35,946 bases of DNA from CAXSEF01 sp964236695 (GTDB lineage: Bacteria; Pseudomonadota; Alphaproteobacteria; Acetobacterales; Acetobacteraceae), in NCBI GenBank assembly GCA_964236695.1, contig CAXSFU010000034.1:1-35946 (forward strand), written 5' to 3'. The position numbers were made by a program, and so were the translations under genes. The notes below the pieces were generated by a model. The model searched no databases. It was not told the DNA's origin and saw only the letters and a list, made by a program, of their open reading frames with translations. Positions 7,667-16,602 of this stretch are shown in pieces (within the stretch, counting starts at the first letter, position 1; every line of letters begins with the position of its first letter).

Positions 7667-8095
7667 ATGGCCCGGCACTGCCTGCTGCTGTCCGCGGCGA
7701 CGGCGATCCTGGTGCTGGTCGGGGTGGAGCTGGCGATGCGCGCGCCGGGGCAGGGCGACGCCGTGGCGCTGGTCGCGGCGGTGGCGGCGGGCGTGGCGAT
7801 GCAGCTCGGGCTGGGATCGTTCGTGGTGCGGCCGCTGCGCGACCAGGAAGCCTCGCTGCGCGAGCGGGTGCGGCTGGCGGAGCAGGCGCAGGCGCGGCTG
7901 GCGGAGCTGGAAGCGAGCACGTCGTCGCTGCGCCACGACCTGCGCGGCATCCTGTCGCCGAGCCTGATGCTGGCGGACCGGCTGCTGGACCACGCCGACC
8001 CGAAGGTGCGCCGGGTGGGCGAGGTGATGGTGCAGACGGTGGAGCGGTGCAGCGAGCGCCTCAGGCAGACACGGGCCGGGCCACCCAGCGCCTAG
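7667..8095 (+). CDS. Small membrane protein with histidine-kinase-like dimerisation helix, no ATPase domain
   Basis: 142 residues. Two hydrophobic segments (about residues 4-22 and 32-56) are followed by a charged helix (RDQEASLRERVRLAEQAQ). The next segment, SSLRHDLRGILSPSLMLADR, resembles the H-box of HisKA domains with a candidate phospho-His, followed by a second helix (MVQTVERCSERLRQTR). The protein stops where a kinase would begin its ATP-binding domain. It may be an orphan phosphotransfer or sensor stub, a truncated kinase, or a protein unrelated to signalling. The ATG at 7667 has AAAGGA upstream. It lies 110 bases after the flavoprotein gene on the same strand. Confidence 0.6.
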   Translation: MARHCLLLSAATAILVLVGVELAMRAPGQGDAVALVAAVAAGVAMQLGLGSFVVRPLRDQEASLRERVRLAEQAQARLAELEASTSSLRHDLRGILSPSLMLADRLLDHADPKVRRVGEVMVQTVERCSERLRQTRAGPPSA

Positions 8096-8124
8096 CCATG
8101 CCGGAAGTTCCTGATCTGGAGAAG

Positions 8125-8291
8125 GAAGACCAGGGGCTCTGCCAAAGGCAAGCCCTTGGAACCCAATACTTAAGGAAGGCCAGGTCCAGAGGGGCAGCTC
8201 CCTACGGTGGTCTTTTCAACGATCCAAACGGATCGTCGGAACTTTTGGCCACCTTCGCCAGGCGGGTCTGGGCAGAGCCCAGCCTTGCTCG
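8125..8291. repeat. Dispersed palindromic intergenic repeat, copy 5 (compound)
   Basis: Fills the convergent gap 8096-8347. Besides the usual halves it contains an extra module (about 8210-8262) with CGATCCAAACGGATCGTCGG and TTGGCCACCTTCGCC. The same module occurs in inverted orientation in copy 9, so repeat halves have been shuffled. Confidence 0.75.
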
Positions 8292-8347
8292 CTCTGAATA
8301 GCTCGAAGCACCCGGCCGACCCCGCTTCGGCCGGGTGGCCGCCAGCC

Positions 8348-8815
8348 TCAGTCGTCATAGCCCTGCGGCCGGCCGCCGTAGCCGGAGCCGCCGTAGCCGG
8401 GCTGGGCATAGCCGGGTGCTGCGTAGCCCTGCTGGCCGTAGGCGCCCTGCTGACCGTAGCCGCCTGGCTGGCCGTAGCCGGGAGCGCCGTAGCCGGGCGG
8501 CGGATAGCCGGGTTGGCCGCCGTAGCCGGCATTGCCGTAGCCCGGCGGCGGGTAGCCTGGCGCGTAGGCGGGGGGCGGTGCCGCGGACGGGGTGGTCGCG
8601 GCACCGCCGACCGCGCCGAGGGCGCCGCCCGCCAGCGCGCCGATCGCGGCGCCGCGCCCGCCGCCGGCGATCGCGCCGAGCGCCGCGCCGCCGCCGGCGC
8701 CCAGCAGGCCGCCGCCGACCGCCCGGTCGCCCGGGTCGTAGGGGTTGGTGCAGGCCGCAAGCGCGGCCAGGCCCAGCAGCAGCAGGGTCCGTGTGGCCAT
8801 GGAACGCCGAGGCAT
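8348..8815 (-). CDS. Glycine-zipper lipoprotein with Gly/Tyr/Pro-rich tail
   Basis: 155-residue predicted lipoprotein. It has a signal peptide with lipobox LAAC (Cys about residue 22) followed by TNPYDPGDRAVGGGLLGAG. A glycine-zipper region of Gly/Ala/Leu repeats spans about residues 34-73. The tail consists of PGYG/GQQGY-type repeats (about residues 80-155). Glycine zippers of this kind occur in outer-membrane or periplasmic proteins such as the SlyB/OmpA-associated types; no precise role can be assigned. The start at 8815 is supported by AGGAG six bases upstream; an alternative ATG is at 8800. It is a paralogue of the next gene upstream (8860-9093), sharing the zipper and the ATTP segment. 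Confidence 0.8.
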   Translation of the reverse strand: MPRRSMATRTLLLLGLAALAACTNPYDPGDRAVGGGLLGAGGGAALGAIAGGGRGAAIGALAGGALGAVGGAATTPSAAPPPAYAPGYPPPGYGNAGYGGQPGYPPPGYGAPGYGQPGGYGQQGAYGQQGYAAPGYAQPGYGGSGYGGRPQGYDD

Positions 8816-8859
8816 CGAGATCTCCTGTTGCAGGCCTGGTCCGGCGGGGCGGACCGGGA

Positions 8860-9093
8860 TCAGTAGCGGTTGGGGGTGGTGGCTGCGCCGCCCACGGCGC
8901 CGAGTCCGCCGCCGGCCAGCGCGCCGATCCCGGCGCCGGTGCCGCCGCCGGCGAGGCCGCCGATCGCGGCGCCCGCGCCGGCGCCGAGCAGGCCGCCGCC
9001 GACCGCGCGCTGGCCGGGGCTGTAGGGGTCGCAGGCGGCGAGGCCCAGGACGAGGCCGGCGGCGGCGACGGTGGCGATGGTCTTGCGGAGCAT
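8860..9093 (-). CDS. Small glycine-zipper lipoprotein
   Basis: 77 residues: signal peptide with lipobox GLAAC (Cys about residue 21), then DPYSPGQRAVGGGLLGAG, a Gly/Ala zipper and an ATTPNRY end. The mature part is strikingly similar to the first half of the neighbouring 155-residue lipoprotein. The pair therefore looks like a tandem duplication in which only the downstream copy kept or gained the Gly/Tyr tail. The two genes are 44 bases apart on the same strand and probably co-transcribed. Function unknown. Confidence 0.75.
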   Translation of the reverse strand: MLRKTIATVAAAGLVLGLAACDPYSPGQRAVGGGLLGAGAGAAIGGLAGGGTGAGIGALAGGGLGAVGGAATTPNRY

Positions 9094-9657
9094 GGCGGAA
9101 ATCCCTGTTGCGATGGAGCCGGCCTGGCCTGTTCCGGCCCGGTCGTGTTGGACGGCGCCGCGGTGAGCGGCACCGGCCTGTCAGAATGCATGAAGACAGG
9201 GCCCGGTTGCTCCCAGGTTAACCGGAGCGGCATTTCTCCTGTGCCACCAGTTGGCACGTGTCCGTGGTCAGGCGGGCGGACCCATCCAGCCGGAACGGGA
9301 GTCCGGCAGCGTGGTCCGGATCACGGCGGCGCGTCCGTCATGGCGTGCGCGGCTGCATTCCTTTCCGGCACTGATGTGGCGTTCCCAGGTGGCGACACCA
9401 TGGCGCCGACGTTGCAAAGCGTGACGGCGCCGGCCCGTGGGCGGCTCCGTCGGCGGCGGGGCAAACGGGCGTCCGGCGCCCGCCGCGGCGCCGCGGCGGG
9501 TACTGCCGCCCGGGGGCGGGCCTTGCTCCGGCGGGTGGGCGACGCTAAGCCCCCGGCACCGCCCTTGCCGGCCGATGGCCGGTCCGGGACCGCCAACCCG
9601 GCGGTTGTCCCCGGACGGCGGTCCCGGCCCTCGCCGTCGTTACCCCGGAGCGTCCCG
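9094..9657. other. Divergent control region between lipoprotein genes and mreB
   Basis: No convincing gene. It contains several inverted repeats: CCGGTT/AACCGG (9203-9208 and 9220-9225), GTGCCA/TGGCAC with a five-base spacer (9241-9257), and an 11-base pair CCGGGACCGCC (9584-9594) with GGCGGTCCCGG (9617-9627) just before mreB. The last would form a stem-loop in the mreB leader. No confident sigma-70 hexamers seen. Confidence 0.4.
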
Positions 9658-10701
<1,044 letters not shown>

Positions 10702-10705
10702 GCGG

Positions 10706-10856
10706 CAAGGCAAGGCCAGGCCAGGGGCTCTGCCCCCATGCTTGAAGGTAGGAACCCCTCCAAAGGCGAGCCTTTGGAATCCCTTTCTTAAGTCAAGGGA
10801 TCAAAGGGCCTCACGGCCCTTTGCGGGTCTGGGCAGAGCCCAGCCCTGCCTGCTTC
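10706..10856. repeat. Dispersed palindromic intergenic repeat, copy 6
   Basis: Directly after mreB. It has both outer halves and a CTTAAGTCAAGG centre. It may end mreB transcription. Its right part supplies the C-terminal codons of the possible small minus-strand gene at 10811-10990. Confidence 0.75.
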
Positions 10857-10990
10857 GGCCTGCGCCGGACCGCGCCCCGGAGCTGCGCCCAGAGTTGCGC
10901 AAGGGTGCGGACCAGGGCCGTCAACGCCACAGTCAGGCTGATGCTGGCGTTGGCGACCACAGCGAGCTGTGCAGCCTGGGTCAGTGTCAT
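10811..10990 (-). CDS. Possible SOS-controlled small membrane protein (59 residues)
   Basis: A 59-residue reading frame starting ATG ACA CTG ACC, with GGCAGGAA just upstream. The first 27 residues carry no charge (core AAQLAVVANASISLTVALTA), giving one likely transmembrane helix. A basic stretch RGAVRRRPK follows, and the tail is encoded by a dispersed repeat. It is not recognised from any named family. What makes it worth listing is the perfect GAAC-N7-GAAC box 52 bases upstream. In alphaproteobacteria the known LexA-controlled small membrane proteins, such as SidA of Caulobacter, block cell division. Whether this is a real gene is unproven; a short frame of this size can occur by chance. 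Confidence 0.4.
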   Translation of the reverse strand: MTLTQAAQLAVVANASISLTVALTALVRTLAQLWAQLRGAVRRRPKQAGLGSAQTRKGP

Positions 10991-11038
10991 GGTTCCTGCC
11001 GTGGCGGGCGCCGGCCGGGGGCCGGGGCGCCGTGAAGA

Positions 11039-11060
11039 CTAGAACATAACTAGAACATAT
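11039..11060. promoter_or_regulatory. LexA (SOS) box of the alphaproteobacterial type
   Basis: GAACATAACTAGAAC at 11042-11056 is a perfect GAAC-N7-GAAC direct repeat, the known LexA operator form in alphaproteobacteria (GTTC-N7-GTTC on the other strand). It is part of an 11-base tandem repeat, CTAGAACATAA then CTAGAACATAT. On the minus strand it overlaps a possible -10 (TATATG) with CAGACA 18 bases upstream, in the right place to repress the small gene starting at 10990. It is also 165 bases upstream of mreC. Confidence 0.6.
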
Positions 11061-11220
11061 AGGACTTGATTCCTAGCATTGTCTGCTGTCTGCACGCGCC
11101 TGTGTGCATGCACGCCGGGGCGAGCCGGGTGCGAGGGCCCGGCAGGCGGCGAAAGGACGTGATCTTTCCGGGCCGATCCTCTAGGACCCGCACCACCTGC
11201 GCGCATGAGGCGAACCGTCC

Positions 11221-12096
11221 TTGATCCGGCTTTCCATCCAGGCCCGCCAGGCGCTGGCCCGCCTCACCCTGCCGCTGCTGATCGCGGCCTCGTTCGGGCT
11301 GATGCTGCTGGGCCGCGCCGACGGGGCGCTCACCGCCCGGGCGCGCATGGCGCTGGCCGACGCGCTGTCGCCGATCTACCGGATGGTCGCAGAGCCGCTG
11401 GCCGGGATGCGCCAGGGGGTGGCCGACCTGCGCGGCCTGGTGTCGCTGGAGTCCGAGACCTCGCGGCTGCGCGACGAGAACGACCGTCTCAGGCGCTGGT
11501 ACGCGGTGGCGGTGGCGCTGGAGGCGGAGAACGCCACGCTGAAGGCCGACCTGCACTGGATTCCCGACCCGGCGCCGTCCTACGTCACGGCGCGCGTGGT
11601 GGCCGACGCGGGCGGGGTGTACGCGCGCGCGGTGCTGCTCTCGGTCGGGCCGAACCATGCGGTGCGCAAGGGACAGATCGCGCTCGACGCCGACGGGCTG
11701 GTGGGGCGGGTGAGCGAGGTGGGCGAGCGCTCGGCCCGGGTGCTGCTGCTCACCGACATCAACAGCCGCATCCCGGTGATGCTGGAAACCAGCCACGCCC
11801 GCGCCCTGCTCGTCGGCACCAACAACCCGCGGCCGCGGCTGATGTACTACGCGGAGGGCACGCACCCGGTGGAGGGCGAGCGGGTGCTGACCACCTCGGA
11901 AGCCAACGCGTTCCCGGCGGGGCTGCCGATCGGCGTGGTGCACTACACGGTGTCGAACGTGCCGGAGGTGGTGCCGTTCGCGCACCTGGACCACCTCGAT
12001 ATCGTCAGGATCTTCGACTACGGGCTGACCGGGCTGCAGCCTCCCGAGGTGCCGGGGCGCGCGGAGGCGGGTCGCGGAACCGAGCGGAAGCGGTGA
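11221..12096 (+). CDS. mreC: Rod-shape-determining protein MreC
   Basis: Periplasmic-facing, membrane-anchored scaffold that links MreB filaments to PBP2/RodA. The 291-residue product has a cytoplasmic start, one transmembrane helix (about residues 17-35), a coiled coil (about residues 70-108, with LESETSRLRDENDRLRRW) and the beta-rich MreC domain (GLVGRVSEVGERSARVLLLT, INSRIPVMLE, FPAGLPIGVV). The reading frame can only begin at TTG 11221, because an in-frame stop lies at 11206. GAGG is found about ten bases upstream. The ATG at 11205 is in another frame. It is followed by mreD after three bases. Confidence 0.93.
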   Translation: MIRLSIQARQALARLTLPLLIAASFGLMLLGRADGALTARARMALADALSPIYRMVAEPLAGMRQGVADLRGLVSLESETSRLRDENDRLRRWYAVAVALEAENATLKADLHWIPDPAPSYVTARVVADAGGVYARAVLLSVGPNHAVRKGQIALDADGLVGRVSEVGERSARVLLLTDINSRIPVMLETSHARALLVGTNNPRPRLMYYAEGTHPVEGERVLTTSEANAFPAGLPIGVVHYTVSNVPEVVPFAHLDHLDIVRIFDYGLTGLQPPEVPGRAEAGRGTERKR

Positions 12097-12099
12097 GCG

Positions 12100-12672
12100 G
12101 TGGAGCGCGGCATCGGCAGCGGAACGGACGACCGCACGCCCGGCATCCGGCCGCACCCGACGCTGTGGCGCCGGCTGGACGCGCTGGCCCGTGCGTCGTT
12201 CCCGGGCGGGGTGAGCGCCGCCCTGCTGCTGGCGCTGTCCGCGCCGTTCGACCTGCCGGGGCAGGTGCAGCTGCAGCCGGCCTCGGCACTGGCCTGCGTG
12301 TTCTTCTGGTCGCTGTTCCGGCCGGCGTCGATGCCGCCGCTGCTGGTGTTCGCGCTTGGGCTGCTGTGCGACCTGCTGGGGCTGGCGCCGGTGGGCACGG
12401 CGGTGCTGACGCTGCTGCTGACGCACGGGGTGGCGGTGCGCTGGCGCCGGGTGCTGGTGCGCACGGGGTTCCTGCTGGTGTGGCTGGTGTTTGCGGCCGT
12501 GGCAGGGACGGCGGCGTTCCTGGAATGGGCGCTGACCTCGCTGCTGACCTGGCAGCTGCTGCCGGCGTCGCCCGCGGTGTTCGAGGCGCTGGTGGCGGCG
12601 GGGATCTACCCGGCGCTGTCGATGCTGTTCAGCCTCGCGCACGGCAGTGTCGCGGACCCGGACCAGGCTTGA
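12100..12672 (+). CDS. mreD: Rod-shape-determining protein MreD
   Basis: Integral membrane partner of MreC, 190 residues. After a polar N-terminus (to about residue 35) come five hydrophobic segments, including VFFWSLFRPASMPPLLVFALG and LLCDLLGLAPVGTAVLTLLL, the recognisable MreD core. The C-terminal end is short and acidic. It starts at GTG 12100, three bases after the mreC stop. MreD proteins vary greatly in sequence, so position in the operon supports the call. Confidence 0.9.
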   Translation: MERGIGSGTDDRTPGIRPHPTLWRRLDALARASFPGGVSAALLLALSAPFDLPGQVQLQPASALACVFFWSLFRPASMPPLLVFALGLLCDLLGLAPVGTAVLTLLLTHGVAVRWRRVLVRTGFLLVWLVFAAVAGTAAFLEWALTSLLTWQLLPASPAVFEALVAAGIYPALSMLFSLAHGSVADPDQA

Positions 12673-12675
12673 GAA

Positions 12676-12745
12676 AGGAAGGCAAGGCCAGGGCTCTGCC
12701 CCCTCTGTCGGAAGCGGGGACCCGCCAGGGGCAGCGCCCCTGGAC
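12676..12745. repeat. Dispersed palindromic intergenic repeat, copy 7 left half
   Basis: One half-element (GGCCAGGGCTCTGCCC, GCGCCCCTGGACCGG) immediately after mreD. About 120 bases of unique sequence separate it from the matching right half at 12868-12928. Confidence 0.65.
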
Positions 12746-12867
12746 CGGCATCCGATTCAGGTCGGGGGCCCGTTGGGCAGACGTGTGCCGCACGGCTGGT
12801 GCGGGGTTTTTCGAGGGCGTCGTGCCGGCGACACGCGCCGTCGCGGCGTGCCGCCGGCCCGAAGTCA

Positions 12868-12928
12868 TGGTGTCCAGAGGGCTTGCCCTTTGGCGGGTCC
12901 GGGCAGAGCCCGGCCTTGCTTCCTTGCC
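12868..12928. repeat. Dispersed palindromic intergenic repeat, copy 7 right half
   Basis: Counterpart half (AGAGGGCTTGCCCTTTGGCG, CCGGGCAGAGCCCGGCC) ending just before the mrdA start. Together the halves occupy the 271-base gap inside the mre operon. Confidence 0.65.
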
Positions 12929-12943
12929 TGCCGGGCCGCGGCG

Positions 12944-14797
12944 ATGAAGCGCGACGGCCGCCGCTCCGGGGTGTTCACGCGGCGCGCGCTGCTGGTGATG
13001 GGCGGGCAGGTGGCGGCGCTGGGCGCGCTGGGAGCGCGTCTTTACCACGTGCAGGTCGCCGAGGGGCAGAAGTACGCGACGCTGGCCGAGAGCAACCGGA
13101 TCAGCGCGCGCATGATCGCGCCGCCGCGCGGCCGCATCCTCGACCGGTTCGGCACGGTGGTCGCGGGCAACAAGCTGAACTGGCGGGCGGTGCTGCTGGC
13201 CGAGCAGACCGACGACGTCGAGGCGACGCTGGACCTGTTCGCGCGCATCGTGCCGCTGGCGGACCACGAGCGGGCGCGGGTGGACCGAGAGCTGCGCCAC
13301 CGTCGGCGGTTCATCCCGGTGATGGTGCGCGAGTTCCTGTCCTGGGAGGACATGGCGCGCATCGAGGTCAGCGCGCCGGAGCTGCCGGGCATCATCGTCG
13401 ACGTGGGCACCACGCGGATCTACCCGTTCGGCGAGCAGCTCGCGCACGTGGTCGGCTACGTGGCGCCGCCGCAGGAGGCGGACATGGGCGAGGACCCGAT
13501 GCTGGCGCTGCCCGGCATCCGCATCGGGCGGGCGGGGGTGGAGAAGGCGCGCGACGAGGAGCTGCGCGGCGAGGCCGGCGAGGTGCAGATGGAGGTCAAC
13601 GCGGTCGGCCGGGTGATCCGCGAGCTGGATCGGCGCGACGGCAAGCCGGGCGACGACCTGGTGCTGTCGCTGGACTACGACCTGCAGAAGAGCGTGCAGG
13701 AGCGCATCGGCGACGAGAGCGCGTCGGCGGTGGTGCTGGACTGCCGCAACGGCGAGGTGCTGGCGATGGCGAGCACGCCGTCCTTCGACCCGAGCCTGTT
13801 CGACTCGGGGGTGAGCCAGGCGCAGTGGGTGGAGTGGACCAGGGACCGCCGCACGCCGCTGATCAACAAGGCGACCGCGGGCGTCTATCCGCCCGGGTCG
13901 ACGTTCAAGATGGCGGTGGCGCTGGCGGGGCTGGAGGCGGGGACGCTGACGCCGAGCGACCGGGTGAACTGCCCGGGCTACATCGACGTGGGCGACGCGC
14001 GCTTCCACTGCTGGAAGAAGGGCGGGCACGGGTCCCTGGACCTGCACGGCGGCCTCAAGAACAGCTGCGACGTGTTCTTCTATTCGGTTGCGGAACGGAC
14101 TGGCATGGACAGGATTGCGGCCGCGTCGCACCGGCTGGGGCTGGGGACGGAGCTGGAGGTCGATCTGCCGGGGCAGCGGGTCGGGCTGATCCCAACGCCG
14201 TCGTGGCGGCGCGCGCACGGACATCCGTGGAATCTCGGCGACACGATCGTGAGCGGGATCGGGCAGGGCTACATCCAGGTGACGCCGCTGCAGCTCGCGA
14301 CATACACGGCGCGCATCGCCACCGGGCGGGCGGTGCAGCCGCACCTGACGCGGCTGATCGGGGGGGCGATGCAGCAGGGGTCGGCGGCGAACGATTGGCC
14401 GGCGCTGGGGATGGGGGAGAAGTCGCTGGCGGCGGTGCGGGCGGGGATGCACGCGGTGGTCAACGAGGCGGGGGGCAGCGGCGTCAACGCGCGGTTGCCG
14501 CTGGCGGGGGTGACGATGGCGGGCAAGACAGGGTCGGCGCAGGTCCGCAGGGTGTCGCGCGAGACGCGCGAGCACGGGCATTTCGATTCGAGCAAGCTGC
14601 CGTGGGAGTTCAGGCCGCACGCGCTGTTCGTGTGCTTCGCGCCGTACGAGGCGCCGAAGTATGCGATCGCGGTGGTGATCGAGCATGGCAACGCGGGGGC
14701 GGCGGCGGCGGCACCGCTGGCGCGGGACCTGATGGTGCAGACGCTGACGCGCGATCCGGCGGAGCGGCAGGGGACGCAGACGGTGGCGGCGCGGTGA
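12944..14797 (+). CDS. mrdA: Penicillin-binding protein 2 (elongation transpeptidase)
   Basis: Class B penicillin-binding protein that crosslinks lateral peptidoglycan with RodA. 617 residues: basic cytoplasmic tail, a membrane anchor (about residues 13-33, LLVMGGQVAALGALGARLY), the pedestal region beginning RGRILDRFGTVVA, then the transpeptidase domain. Catalytic motifs are visible: serine motif YPPGSTFKMA, SxN-type KNSCDVFFYS and KTG in MAGKTGSAQV. The PBP2 zinc-type cysteine/histidine segment is present (CPGYIDVGDARFHCW). The ATG at 12944 is the first start after the repeat and fits the family N-terminus. Confidence 0.95.
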   Translation: MKRDGRRSGVFTRRALLVMGGQVAALGALGARLYHVQVAEGQKYATLAESNRISARMIAPPRGRILDRFGTVVAGNKLNWRAVLLAEQTDDVEATLDLFARIVPLADHERARVDRELRHRRRFIPVMVREFLSWEDMARIEVSAPELPGIIVDVGTTRIYPFGEQLAHVVGYVAPPQEADMGEDPMLALPGIRIGRAGVEKARDEELRGEAGEVQMEVNAVGRVIRELDRRDGKPGDDLVLSLDYDLQKSVQERIGDESASAVVLDCRNGEVLAMASTPSFDPSLFDSGVSQAQWVEWTRDRRTPLINKATAGVYPPGSTFKMAVALAGLEAGTLTPSDRVNCPGYIDVGDARFHCWKKGGHGSLDLHGGLKNSCDVFFYSVAERTGMDRIAAASHRLGLGTELEVDLPGQRVGLIPTPSWRRAHGHPWNLGDTIVSGIGQGYIQVTPLQLATYTARIATGRAVQPHLTRLIGGAMQQGSAANDWPALGMGEKSLAAVRAGMHAVVNEAGGSGVNARLPLAGVTMAGKTGSAQVRRVSRETREHGHFDSSKLPWEFRPHALFVCFAPYEAPKYAIAVVIEHGNAGAAAAAPLARDLMVQTLTRDPAERQGTQTVAAR

Positions 14798-14810
14798 GGG
14801 CGGCGGAGGA

Positions 14811-14936
14811 AGCAAGGTCGAGGCTCTGCCTCAAGCTCCGCCAAAGGCAAGCCTTTGGAATCCACTTTCTAAGTCCAGGGTTTCCAAAGGGCTCGGCCCT
14901 TTGGCGGGTCTGGGCAGAGCCCAGCCTTGCTTTCTT
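14811..14936. repeat. Dispersed palindromic intergenic repeat, copy 8
   Basis: Full two-half copy between mrdA and rodA, with CTCTGCCTCAAGCTCCGCC on the left and CTGGGCAGAGCCCAG on the right. It separates two genes that are normally close together in one operon. Confidence 0.75.
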
Positions 14937-14951
14937 CCCGGGGTGCCTGCG

Positions 14952-16100
14952 GTGATCCTGGAGCGGCGGCTGATCCGGGCGGAGCCGTCGTTCGGGCTGC
15001 TCACCAAGCTGATGCAGGTGAGCTGGCTGTATGTCGCGCTGCTGTGCGCGCTGGCCGGCGTGGGCTACGTCGCGCTGTATTCGGCGGGCGGGGGGCCGCT
15101 GCCGTATGCGGGGCCGGACGCGATCCGCTTTGCGGCGGGGCTGATGATGATGCTGTGCATGGCCCTGGTCGACATCCGCTTCCTCGCGCGGTTCTCGTGG
15201 CCGATGTACGCGGGGGCGCTGGGGCTGCTGGCGCTGGTGCTGCGCATGGGGCACGTGGGCAAGGGGGCGGAGCGCTGGATCAGCCTGGCGGGGGTGCAGG
15301 TGCAGCCGTCGGAGCTGATGAAGGTGGCGCTGGTGATGGCGCTGGCGTCGTGGTTCCACAAGGCGAGCTGGGAGAAGGTCGGAAATCCGCTGTTCCTGGT
15401 GCCGCCGGCGGTGGCGATCGCGCTGCCGGTAGGCCTGATCCTGAAGGAGCCGAACCTGGGGACGGCGTTCATCACCGGGGTGGTGGGGGCGAGCGTGGTG
15501 CTGGCGGCGGGGATGCGGTGGTGGCTGGTGGCGCTGGTGGCGCTGCCGGTGCCGTTCGCGGGGCGGTTCGCGTATGCGCACCTGCACGACTACCAGCGGG
15601 CGCGGATCACGACGTTCTTCAGCCCCGAGAGCGATCCGCTGGGGGCGGGGTACAACATCATCCAGTCCAAGATCGCGCTGGGGTCGGGGGGGATGTGGGG
15701 GAAGGGGTTCATGAACGGGACCCAGAACCACCTGAACTTCCTGCCGGAGAAACAGACGGACTTCATCTTCTCGATCATCGCGGAGGAGTGGGGGCTGGTG
15801 GGGAGCCTGGCGGTGCTGGGGCTGCTGCTGATGATCGTGATGGGGGGGATGCTGATCGCGCTGCGCTGCCGCCACCAGTACGGCCGGCTGCTGGCGATCG
15901 GGATCAGCGTGAACTTCTTCATGTACGTGTTCGTCAACATCGCGATGGTGACAGGGGCGATCCCGGTCGGCGGCGTGCCGCTGCCGCTGGTGAGCCACGG
16001 GGGGTCGGCGATGCTGACGGTGATGTTCGCGTTCGGGCTGCTGATGTCGGTGCACGTGCACCGCGACGTGGAGTGGGGGGAGAAGCGGGAGGAGGATTGA
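14952..16100 (+). CDS. rodA: Rod-shape peptidoglycan polymerase RodA (SEDS family)
   Basis: Multi-pass membrane glycosyltransferase that polymerises lipid II and pairs with PBP2. 382 residues with about ten membrane segments. SEDS signatures include ALVDIRFLARFSWPMY, WISLAGVQVQPSELMKVAL (WIxxGxxxxQPSE-type), KEPNLGTAFI, YNIIQSKIALGSGGMWGKG, FSIIAEEWGLVGS and VGGVPLPLVSHGGSAML. The acidic residue in the GIGSG-like loop is preserved. The start is uncertain: GTG 14952 gives the usual short cytoplasmic N-terminus (VILERRLIRAEPSFG). GTG 14943 is an alternative, while the in-frame ATG at 14901 lies inside the repeat. Last gene of the cell-shape block. Confidence 0.95.
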   Translation: MILERRLIRAEPSFGLLTKLMQVSWLYVALLCALAGVGYVALYSAGGGPLPYAGPDAIRFAAGLMMMLCMALVDIRFLARFSWPMYAGALGLLALVLRMGHVGKGAERWISLAGVQVQPSELMKVALVMALASWFHKASWEKVGNPLFLVPPAVAIALPVGLILKEPNLGTAFITGVVGASVVLAAGMRWWLVALVALPVPFAGRFAYAHLHDYQRARITTFFSPESDPLGAGYNIIQSKIALGSGGMWGKGFMNGTQNHLNFLPEKQTDFIFSIIAEEWGLVGSLAVLGLLLMIVMGGMLIALRCRHQYGRLLAIGISVNFFMYVFVNIAMVTGAIPVGGVPLPLVSHGGSAMLTVMFAFGLLMSVHVHRDVEWGEKREED

Positions 16101-16117
16101 GGGGCGTGGTTCCTGGG

Positions 16118-16304
16118 GAAGCAAGCAAGGCTGGGCTCTGCCCAGACCCGCCAGGCGAAGGTGGCCAAAGGTTCCGACGACTCGCTTGGATCGTTGGAAA
16201 GGCCACCGGAGGGAGCCGCCCCTGGACCGGCTTGACTTAAGAATTGGATTCCAAAGGCTTGGCCTTTGGCGGGGTCCAGGGGCAGAGCCCCTGGCCTTTC
16301 TGTC
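16118..16304. repeat. Dispersed palindromic intergenic repeat, copy 9 (compound)
   Basis: Long copy after rodA. Its left part holds the inverted form of the extra module seen in copy 5 (GGCGAAGGTGGCCAAAGG, GGATCGTTGGAAA). The right part has the standard GGGGTCCAGGGGCAGAGCCC half. Its right edge abuts a truncated EAL-domain relic. Confidence 0.75.
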
Positions 16305-16329
16305 CCGACCGGTCAGGGCAATCGGCCGT

Positions 16330-16551
16330 TGGTATAAGCACCCACTCGCCGAGCAGGCCAATGAGATCTGCTTCCTCCGCGAGTGGGGAAAAACTCGTCG
16401 GGCTTATCCGACCCAGGCGCGGGTGAGTCCAGCGGCAGAGGGCTTCCACCGATACGACCCGGTTCTCCCTTGCGTCGATGATGGGCTGGTACAGAGGGCT
16501 GAGTGCGGTGACGGCGAGCGGCTTTGTGCTTGAACGGCGTGTCAGCGACAT
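16330..16551 (-). pseudogene. Relic of an EAL-domain (cyclic-di-GMP phosphodiesterase) gene
   Basis: On the minus strand an open frame starting at 16551 reads LSPLYQPIIDARENRVVSVE then ALCRWTHPRLGRI and FSPLAEEADLIGLLGEWVL. This is clearly the first 60 or so residues of an EAL domain, including the EAL motif itself (VEALCRW). The frame then runs straight into dispersed repeat copy 9 (IPTADCPDRSGQKGQG) and ends. The remaining three-quarters of the domain, with the other metal ligands, is missing, and nothing EAL-like precedes it. It is a decayed remnant, cut at or near a repeat boundary, and cannot be an active enzyme. Confidence 0.8.
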
Positions 16552-16602
16552 AGCCGGGCTGCTCGGCCCAGGCTACCCGACCGCCTCCGTATACCAGCGC
16601 CG

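Noticed and set aside
9241..9257. Sigma-54 promoter suggested by TGGCAC
   Set aside because: The required GC-type -12 element is not found at the right spacing; the motif is better described as half of a GTGCCA/TGGCAC palindrome.
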